Below, piece by piece: positions 58,171-64,000 of a DNA stretch of 64,000 bases. Source of the DNA: Streptomyces platensis (lineage in GTDB: Bacteria > Actinomycetota > Actinomycetes > Streptomycetales > Streptomycetaceae); the NCBI RefSeq assembly GCF_008704855.1, contig NZ_CP023691.1, positions 3,720,001-3,784,000 on the forward strand, given 5' to 3'. The position numbers and the translations under genes were made by a program. The notes beneath the pieces were generated by a model that worked only from the letters and a program-made list of their open reading frames with translations, made no database searches and was not told the DNA's origin. Every line of letters begins with the position of its first letter. Positions within the stretch are counted from its first letter, which is position 1.

Positions 58171-60246
58171 TCAGGCGGCCGCCGGTACCTCGTTCGTGGT
58201 GTCGGCGGGGGTGGGCGCCGGGTGGGTGGGGGACGGCTTGCGCAGGCCCTTGAGAAGGATGACCAGGGCTGTGCTGACGCCCGTGCCCGCGGCGATGGCG
58301 AGCAGGTAGAGGAAGGGCTGGCCGATCAGGGGGACGACGAAGATGCCGCCGTGCGGGGCGCGGAGGGTGCAGCCGAAGGCCATCGACAGGGCGCCGGTGA
58401 CCGCACCGCCGGCCATCGCGGACGGGATGACGCGCAGCGGGTCGGCGGCGGCGAAGGGGATCGCGCCCTCGGTGATGAAGGAGGCGCCGAGCACCCAGGC
58501 CGCCTTGCCGTTCTCCCGTTCGGCCTTGGTGAAGAGCCGGCCCCGGACGGTCGTGGCCAGCGCCATCGCCAGCGGCGGGACCATCCCGGCCGCCATCACC
58601 GCGGCCATGACCTTGAGGCTGCCCTCGTTGGGGTTGGCGAGGCCGCCGACCGCGAAGGCGTACGCCACCTTGTTGAGCGGGCCGCCGAGGTCGAAGCACA
58701 TCATCAGGCCGAGGAGCGCGCCCAGGATGATCGCGTTGGCGCCGGTGAGACCGGACAGCCAGTCCGTCAGCCCCTTTTGCAGTGCGGCGATCGGCTTGCC
58801 GACCACGAGGAACATCAGGAAGCCGACGATCGCCGACGAGATCAGCGGGATGACCACGACCGGCATGATGCCGCGCAGCACCGGTGGGATGCGGACCCGC
58901 TGGATCGCCATCACCACGGCGCCCGCGAGCAGGCCGGCGATCAGGCCGCCGAGGAAGCCCGCGTTGATGGTGAGCGCGATGGCGCCGCCGACGAAGCCCG
59001 GAACCAGGCCAGGCCGGTCCGCCATGCCGTACGCGATGAAGCCGGCCAGGACCGGGACCAGGAAGCCGAACGCGACGCTGCCTATCTGGAAGAGCAGTGC
59101 CGCCCAGCTGGCGGACTCGGTCCAGAGGAAGTGCTCGGCGACGGACGGCGCCTTGTTGACCGTGTAGCCGCCGATGGCGAAGGCGAGCGCGATGAGCAGG
59201 CCGCCCGCGGCGACGAACGGCACCATGTAACTGACGCCGGTCATCAGCCACTTGCGCAGCCGGGTGGCGAAGTTGTCGCCCGTGTCGGCGCCCTTGTCCA
59301 TGGGGGCGGTGGCGGGTGCCTGGGCGCTGGTCTCGCCGAGTGCGGCCTTCTGCCGTACTTCGGCGATGAGTTCGGCGGGGCGGTTGATGCCTGCCTTCAC
59401 CCCGACGTCGACGGTCGGCTTCCCGGCGAAGCGTTCCTTCTCCCGGACCTCGACGTCATGGGCGAAGATCACGCCGTCCGCGTCCGCGACGATCTGCGGG
59501 TCGAGCCGCTGGAACCCGGCCGAGCCCTGCGTCTCGACGAACACCTCGACACCGGCGGCCTGCCCGGCCTTCTCCAGCGACTCGGCGGCCATGTAGGTGT
59601 GCGCGATGCCGGTGGGGCAGGAGGTGATGGCGATGATGCGGAAGGGGGTGGGAGTGGAGTTGGGGGTGGGAGTGGAGGGGGCGGGTTCTGCCGCCGACTG
59701 TGCGTCCTGGTCGGGCTCGGCCGCTCCCCGCACCTGGGCAGCGGATTCCGCCGCCCGGTCCGAGGGCTTCTCCCCTGGCCCCGCCTGCGCCTCGTCCGCC
59801 CCCGGCCCGTCCCCCCTGATCAGTGCCGCCGTACGCTCCGGGGCCGTGGCGGACCGCAGTGCGCCGGTGAAGGTCTCGTCCATCAGATGCCGGGCGAGGG
59901 TCGAGAGGATCGACAGATGGTCGGCGTCGCCGCCCGCCGGGGCCGCGATGAGGAAGATCAGGTCGGCGGGGCCGTCCGGTGCGCCGAAGTCGATACCGGC
60001 GGCGCTGCGTCCGAAGGCCAGCGTCGGTTCCGTGACGTGTTCGCTGCGGCAGTGCGGAATGCCGATCCCGCCGTCCAGGCCGGTCGGCATCTGGGCCTCG
60101 CGTGCGGCGACATCCGCGAGGAAGCCCTCCAGATCGGTGACGCGACCGGAGGCGGCCATCCGCTCGGCCAGGGACCGTGCGGCGGCTTCCTTCGTTTCTG
60201 CGGACAGGTCGAGGTCGACCAGTTCCGCGGTGATCAGCTCACTCAT
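58171..60246 (-). CDS. fruA: PTS fructose transporter, IIABC fusion
   Basis: A 691-residue membrane protein importing fructose as fructose-1-phosphate. Domain order: IIA at residues 1-145 with phospho-His65 (GIGIPHCRSEH), a Pro/Ala/Glu linker, IIB at about 203-300 with phospho-Cys210 (AITSCPTGIAHTYMA), and IIC from about 335 with eight to ten segments (SYMVPFVAAGGLLIALAFAI) and the sugar site region GKPIAALQ and APHGGIFV. Start follows AAGGGAGCC. Third gene of fruR-fruK-fruA, 111 bp after fruK. EI and HPr are encoded elsewhere. Confidence 0.95.
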   Translation of the reverse strand: MSELITAELVDLDLSAETKEAAARSLAERMAASGRVTDLEGFLADVAAREAQMPTGLDGGIGIPHCRSEHVTEPTLAFGRSAAGIDFGAPDGPADLIFLIAAPAGGDADHLSILSTLARHLMDETFTGALRSATAPERTAALIRGDGPGADEAQAGPGEKPSDRAAESAAQVRGAAEPDQDAQSAAEPAPSTPTPNSTPTPFRIIAITSCPTGIAHTYMAAESLEKAGQAAGVEVFVETQGSAGFQRLDPQIVADADGVIFAHDVEVREKERFAGKPTVDVGVKAGINRPAELIAEVRQKAALGETSAQAPATAPMDKGADTGDNFATRLRKWLMTGVSYMVPFVAAGGLLIALAFAIGGYTVNKAPSVAEHFLWTESASWAALLFQIGSVAFGFLVPVLAGFIAYGMADRPGLVPGFVGGAIALTINAGFLGGLIAGLLAGAVVMAIQRVRIPPVLRGIMPVVVIPLISSAIVGFLMFLVVGKPIAALQKGLTDWLSGLTGANAIILGALLGLMMCFDLGGPLNKVAYAFAVGGLANPNEGSLKVMAAVMAAGMVPPLAMALATTVRGRLFTKAERENGKAAWVLGASFITEGAIPFAAADPLRVIPSAMAGGAVTGALSMAFGCTLRAPHGGIFVVPLIGQPFLYLLAIAAGTGVSTALVILLKGLRKPSPTHPAPTPADTTNEVPAAA

Positions 60247-60357
60247 CGCGGGCTCCCTTGCGCGCGGTACCGCCGCGGGGGCGGTGGGGACGGGACGGGG
60301 GGTGGCTGAGGCGCCGCCCGGTGCGGGCCGGGGAGCGGCGGGGTGGCTGCGCGCTCC

Positions 60358-61305
60358 TCACTGCACCGGCTCCGTCAGCAGGCGGTCGAACGGCATCGCG
60401 TCGGTGATGCGGACCGCGGCGGTGTCCAGGTCGGCGGGGGTCGGCATCTGGCTGCCGGGGAGTTGGACGGCGGCCGCGCCGTGGGCCAGGGCGACGGCCA
60501 GCGCCCTCGGGCCCGTACCGCCCGCGGTGAGGAAGCCCGCCAGTGAGGCGTCGCCCGCGCCGACATTGCTGCGGACGGCGGCGACCGGGGCGCTGCCGTA
60601 GTAGGCGCCTTCCTCGTCGACCAGGAGCTGGCCGTCGGCTCCCAGGGAGGCCAGTACGGCGCGGGCGCCCCAGGCGCGCAGTTCCTCGGCGGCCTTGACC
60701 GCGTCGCCGAGGGTGGTGAGCGGGCAGCCGACGGCCTGGGCGAGCTCCTCGGCGTTCGGCTTGACGACGTCGGGGCGTTCGCGCAGCGCCGCGGTCAGCG
60801 AGGGGCCCGAGGTGTCCAGGGCGATCCGGGCGCCGACCCGGTGGGTGCGGGCGACCAGCTCCGCGTACCACTCGGGGGCCAGACCGCGCGGGAGGCTGCC
60901 GCAGCAGGCGATCCAGTCGGCGCCCACGGCCCGCTCACCGACCGTGGCGAGCAGCTCCTGCGACTCCTCTGCGGACAGCTCGGGGCCGGGCGCGTTGATC
61001 TTGGTGAGGGTGCCGTCGGGTTCGGCGACGGAGATGTTGGAGCGGGTCTGGCCGGCCACCGGCACCCCTGCCACCTCGATACCCTCGGCGCTCAGCAGCC
61101 CGGCCAGCGCCCCGCCGGCGGGTCCGCCGACCGGGAGTACGGCCAGGGTGCGGTGCCCGGCGGCGGCGACCGCGCGCGAGACATTGACGCCCTTGCCGCC
61201 GGGGTCGATCCGGTCGCCGGTGGCCCGGAGCACGGCCCCGCGGTCCAGCGCCGGGATCTCGTACGTACGGTCCAGGCTGGGGTTGGGGGTGACGGTGAGG
61301 ATCAT
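60358..61305 (-). CDS. fruK: 1-phosphofructokinase
   Basis: A 315-residue PfkB-family kinase converting fructose-1-phosphate to fructose-1,6-bisphosphate. It begins ILTVTPNPSLDRTYEIPAL, has the first PfkB signature GGKGVNVSRAVAAAGH, and the second with the catalytic base VGAGDASLAGFLTA. Its start overlaps the fruR stop (ATGA). The product of FruA is its substrate. Confidence 0.96.
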   Translation of the reverse strand: MILTVTPNPSLDRTYEIPALDRGAVLRATGDRIDPGGKGVNVSRAVAAAGHRTLAVLPVGGPAGGALAGLLSAEGIEVAGVPVAGQTRSNISVAEPDGTLTKINAPGPELSAEESQELLATVGERAVGADWIACCGSLPRGLAPEWYAELVARTHRVGARIALDTSGPSLTAALRERPDVVKPNAEELAQAVGCPLTTLGDAVKAAEELRAWGARAVLASLGADGQLLVDEEGAYYGSAPVAAVRSNVGAGDASLAGFLTAGGTGPRALAVALAHGAAAVQLPGSQMPTPADLDTAAVRITDAMPFDRLLTEPVQ

Positions 61306-62102
61306 GCGCGTACTACTTCCGTGCCCGCACGCTCGATGGCGAGGGCGTCGTCGGGACTCAGACCGGTGTCGGTGATGAGCAGGTCCACGTCCGACAGCTC
61401 GCCGAAGCGGGCGAAGTGCTGCTGCCCGAACTTGGCGGAGTCGGCGAGGAGGACGACCCGGCGGGCGGCGGCGATCAGTGTCCGCTTGACGGCGGCCTCC
61501 GCGAGGTCGGGGGTGGTCAGGCCGCCGTCGGGGGAGAAGCCGTTGGTCGCGAGGAACAGCACGTCGGCGTTGATCTCGCGGTAGGCACGCAGCGCCCAGT
61601 CGTCGACCGCGGCCCGGGTACGGCGCCGGATGCGGCCGCCCACGAGGTGCAGGGTGAGCCCGGGGTGGTCGGCCAGCCGCGCGGCGACCGGCAGACCGTG
61701 GGTGACGACGGTCAGCTCGGCCTCCAGCGGGATCTCGGCGGCGAGCCGGGCGGCGGTGGTGCCGGCGTCCAGGATCACGCTCCCGGAGCTGCCGGCGCCG
61801 CCCTCGCCTCCGGGGAGCTCGGCGAGCGCGGCCCGGGCGATGCGCTGCTTCTCGTCGGCGGCGACGGCGTCCCGTTCGGCGAGGTCGGGCTCGAAGTCCA
61901 GCCGGCCGGCCGGGATGGCTCCGCCGTGCACCCTGCGCACCAGTCCGGCCCGGTCCAGGGCCTTCAGATCGCGCCGCACGGTCTCGGCGGTGACCTGGAA
62001 CTCCTCCGCGAGGGAGAGCACATCGACCCGGCCGCCCTCACGGGCGAGCCGCAGAATTTCCTGCTGGCGCTCCGGTGCGTACATCAGCGTGTGTCCGTTC
62101 AT
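61302..62102 (-). CDS. fruR: DeoR family regulator of the fructose operon
   Basis: A 266-residue repressor. DeoR helix-turn-helix at residues 9-65 (ERQQEILRLAREGGRVDVLS, then VTAETVRRDLKALDRAGLVR) with the family tail VHGGAI; the sugar-phosphate sensor domain has LDAGTTAARLA and FLATNGFSPDGGLTT. ATG at 62102 or ATG at 62084 may start it. First in the operon, so it probably represses its own transcription until fructose-1-phosphate accumulates; direct 9-mers at 62152 and 62179 are candidate operators. Confidence 0.93.
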   Translation of the reverse strand: MNGHTLMYAPERQQEILRLAREGGRVDVLSLAEEFQVTAETVRRDLKALDRAGLVRRVHGGAIPAGRLDFEPDLAERDAVAADEKQRIARAALAELPGGEGGAGSSGSVILDAGTTAARLAAEIPLEAELTVVTHGLPVAARLADHPGLTLHLVGGRIRRRTRAAVDDWALRAYREINADVLFLATNGFSPDGGLTTPDLAEAAVKRTLIAAARRVVLLADSAKFGQQHFARFGELSDVDLLITDTGLSPDDALAIERAGTEVVRA

Positions 62103-62151
62103 GCCCGAGCCTGTGGTTCCAGCGCGACACTACGCCCGGATTCCTGCAAAG

Positions 62152-62187
62152 TAAACAGACCCGGGCGTCAGGCAGACTCAAACGGAC
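62152..62187 (-). promoter_or_regulatory. Candidate FruR operator (direct repeats)
   Basis: TAAACAGAC (62152-62160) and CAAACGGAC (62179-62187) are direct repeats spaced 27 bp, 50-85 bp upstream of fruR. DeoR proteins often bind such direct repeats. The assignment rests on position only. Confidence 0.35.
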
Positions 62188-62234
62188 ATCCGGTCGGAGG
62201 TGTGTCGGCGCTGCCCCCGGCTCCGGACGCAACG

Positions 62235-62266
62235 GAGCCCCGGCGCCTCGAAGGGCGCCGGGGCTC
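62235..62266 (-). terminator. Hairpin terminator after hrdD
   Basis: GAGCCCCGGCGCC and GGCGCCGGGGCTC form a perfect 13 bp stem with a 6-base loop, 50 bp beyond the hrdD stop. Confidence 0.88.
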
Positions 62267-62316
62267 GTCCGTCACAGACCGTGCCTCGGGTCGCGGCGCG
62301 CGCACCCGCGCGCTCG

Positions 62317-63318
62317 CTACGCTGCCGCGTCGAATCCCGTGTCATGCGCCATCCGCTTCAGCTCCAGCAGCGCATGCTTCTCGATCTGGCGGATCCGCTC
62401 GCGGGTCAGGCCGTGCTGCTTGCCGACCTCGGTCAGCGTGCGCTCGCGGCCGTCCTCGATGCCATAGCGCGCCTTGATGATCGAGGCGGTGCGGTGGTCG
62501 AGGCGGTCGATCAGGTCCTCCAGCTCCTCGCTGCGCAGCAGCGTGAGCACGGACTGCTCGGGCGAGGCCGCGGAGGTGTCCTCCAGCAGATCCCCGAACT
62601 GGGTGTCGCCGTCGTCGTCCACCGACATGTTGAGGCTGACCGGGTCGCGCGCCCAGTCGAGAACGTCGGTGACGCGGGCGGGCGTGGAGCCCAGCTCGCC
62701 GGCGACCTCCGCAGGCTCCGGGTCCCGGCCGTTCTCGCGGTTGAACTCGCGCTGCACCCTGCGTATCCGGCCCAGCTCCTCGACGAGGTGCACGGGCAGC
62801 CGGATCGTGCGCGACTGGTCGGCGATGGAGCGGGTGATGGCCTGGCGGATCCACCACGTCGCATACGTCGAGAACTTGAAGCCCTTGGTGTAGTCGAACT
62901 TCTCCACGGCACGCACCAGACCGGCGTTGCCCTCCTGGATCAGGTCCAGCAGGGGAAGCCCGGCGCGCGGATAGCGGCGGGCGACGGCCACCACCAGGCG
63001 GAGGTTGGAACGGATGAAGACGTCCTTGGCCCGGGCACTCTCCTCGACCAGCGCGGCCAGCTCCTCGCGGCCGGCGCCTGCGGCATTGCCGTCGGTGACT
63101 TCGCCGTCCAGGATCTGCTGGGCGTAGACACCCGCCTCGATGGTCTGGGACAGCTCCACCTCCTTGGCCGCGTCGAGCAGTGGCGTACGCGCGATCTCGT
63201 CGAGGTACATGCCGACCAGGTCGCGGTCGGCGATCTCCCCGCCTACGGCGCGAACCTTGTTGGCCCCGTCAGAACCGCTGCTGCTTTCCTGACGGCGGGC
63301 GACGGCACGGGTTGCCAT
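62317..63318 (-). CDS. hrdD: RNA polymerase group 2 sigma factor HrdD
   Basis: A 333-residue primary-like sigma factor. Region 1.2 (DLVGMYLDEIARTPLLDAAK), region 2 (RSNLRLVVAVARRYPRAGLP, LDLIQEGNAGLVRAVEKFDY, FSTYATWWIRQAITRSIADQ), region 3 (LPVHLVEELGRIRRVQREFN) and region 4 (RTLTEVGKQHGLTRERIRQI) are complete; region 1.1 is missing as in non-essential homologues. Start MATRAVARRQ and end DTGFDAAA match HrdD as I remember it. GTG-free start ATG at 63318 follows AAAGGGAG. A sigma-R type promoter lies about 100 bp upstream. Confidence 0.95.
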   Translation of the reverse strand: MATRAVARRQESSSGSDGANKVRAVGGEIADRDLVGMYLDEIARTPLLDAAKEVELSQTIEAGVYAQQILDGEVTDGNAAGAGREELAALVEESARAKDVFIRSNLRLVVAVARRYPRAGLPLLDLIQEGNAGLVRAVEKFDYTKGFKFSTYATWWIRQAITRSIADQSRTIRLPVHLVEELGRIRRVQREFNRENGRDPEPAEVAGELGSTPARVTDVLDWARDPVSLNMSVDDDGDTQFGDLLEDTSAASPEQSVLTLLRSEELEDLIDRLDHRTASIIKARYGIEDGRERTLTEVGKQHGLTRERIRQIEKHALLELKRMAHDTGFDAAA

Positions 63319-63416
63319 GCGTGTGCTCCCTTTGCGATGAGTCGGTCGCGGGACGGTGGGCGGGCCGGGTGGTGGCATCGAAACCGATGCTCGCCGCGTG
63401 GCCCGTCCGAAGGAAA

Positions 63417-63444
63417 CAACGGCTGGAATCCGGACAGAATTCCC
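63417..63444 (-). promoter_or_regulatory. Sigma-R type promoter of hrdD
   Basis: On the minus strand GGGAAT (63444-63439), 18 bases, then GTTG (63420-63417) match the sigma-R consensus GGGAAT-N18-GTT. It would start transcription about 90 bp before hrdD. In S. coelicolor hrdD is known as a target of the disulfide-stress sigma factor SigR. Confidence 0.75.
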
Positions 63445-63503
63445 AGGAGGCCCCGCTATTTTTCTGATCATGCAGTACCCTGCGGCTCCATTTAGGAGGC
63501 CAG

Positions 63504-64000
63504 ATGCTGCAACGACACGGGGAAGTGCAGGTCAGAGCGGGCGTCGAGGCGGACCTGCCGGCCCTTACCGATCTTTACAACCACTACATCCGTGAGACCT
63601 CCATCACGTTCGACCTGGAGCCCTTCACTCCGGATCAGCGCCGCCCGTGGTTGCTCTCCCACCCCCAAGACGGCCCGCACCGTCTTCTGGTTGCCCAAGA
63701 GGCGACAGAACGGACGAAAAACCCGCACAACGGTCCGGCACACGATCCCCCCGCAGGCTCGGCGCCCTCCGGTCCCGGACACCCGGCCGGTGCGCTGCTC
63801 GGTTACGCCACCAGCAGCGCGTTCCGCCCCAAGGCGGCCTACGCCCCGTCCGTCGAGGTCACCGTCTACTGCGCCCCGCACGCCGCCGGCCGCGGCATCG
63901 GCACGCTCCTGTACAAGGCCCTGTTCGAGGCGCTGGCCGACGAGGACGTGCACCGCGCCTACGCCGGGATAGCCCAGCCGAACGAGGCCTCCCACCGCCT
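63504..64000 (+). CDS. GNAT acetyltransferase, phosphinothricin acetyltransferase-like (3' end outside window)
   Basis: The first 165 codons are present. The start VRAGVEADLPALTDLYNHYI, then ETSITFDLEPFTPDQRRPWL, matches the substrate-binding opening of Bar/Pat-type enzymes, and SVEVTVYCAPHAAGRGIGTL with LYKALFEALADEDVHRAYAG forms the acetyl-CoA site. An insertion of about 35 residues (EATERTKNPHNGPAHDPPAG and on) lies between the two halves. ATG at 63504 follows TTTAGGAGG. Divergent from hrdD. Confidence 0.9.
   Translation, partial: MLQRHGEVQVRAGVEADLPALTDLYNHYIRETSITFDLEPFTPDQRRPWLLSHPQDGPHRLLVAQEATERTKNPHNGPAHDPPAGSAPSGPGHPAGALLGYATSSAFRPKAAYAPSVEVTVYCAPHAAGRGIGTLLYKALFEALADEDVHRAYAGIAQPNEASHR

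Overview
The window is a segment of a Streptomyces chromosome. It is very GC-rich, with GTG, TTG and other rare start codons, AGGAGG-type ribosome binding sites, GC-rich hairpin terminators, and lineage markers: the divisome membrane protein SepX, sigma factor HrdD, DUF397/helix-turn-helix pairs and a TipAL-like MerR regulator. Functions are read from protein motifs only; no database search was possible.

Layout. 0-2.5 kb: ABC-2 exporter (ATPase cut by the window edge) and a YtrA-type GntR regulator. 2.7-7.4 kb: TipAL-like regulator, a repeat-laden glycosyltransferase, a secreted M23 endopeptidase with a histidine-rich tail, and an intact IS5-family element inserted exactly at its stop codon. 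7.4-18 kb: an accessory island with an IS3-family relic, a three-gene class II lanthipeptide fragment (LanM C-terminal half, LanT exporter/protease, LanM N-terminal half), a 51-residue basic protein, a small winged-helix/membrane protein operon with paired palindromic operators, an integrase relic and tRNA-Ala(CGC).

18-33 kb is conserved backbone: SepX, a RimJ-like acetyltransferase, Mog, MoaC, a MoeA/gephyrin-like protein (probable Glp), GalU, 5-formyltetrahydrofolate cyclo-ligase, penicillin acylase family protein, K+/H+ antiporter, MFS exporter, FmdB zinc ribbon, methylthioadenosine phosphorylase and MscL. 33-37.4 kb holds a MepB-family protein, a secreted protein and three gene remnants (DJ-1/PfpI, acetyl-CoA synthetase, MFS).

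37.4-42.3 kb is a sulfide detoxification module: a CstB-like persulfide dioxygenase-rhodanese, a GntR/HutC regulator, a TauE/SafE permease and a type II sulfide:quinone oxidoreductase around a shared divergent promoter. 42.3-57 kb carries a MerR-PP2C fusion, M20 amidohydrolase, O-methyltransferase, LtrA, two L,D-transpeptidase family proteins, a P1 peptidase, a VIT family transporter, a class III CoA-transferase and several membrane proteins. 57-64 kb: DUF397/HTH pair, the fructose operon fruR-fruK-fruA, hrdD with a sigma-R type promoter, and the start of a phosphinothricin acetyltransferase-like gene.

The most unusual locus is the lanthipeptide fragment. One LanM keeps a complete dehydratase but has lost its zinc-binding cyclase; the other keeps a complete cyclase but has lost most of its dehydratase. 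Both remain translationally coupled to the same C39-peptidase exporter. It is either a decayed two-synthetase locus or a working split synthetase.
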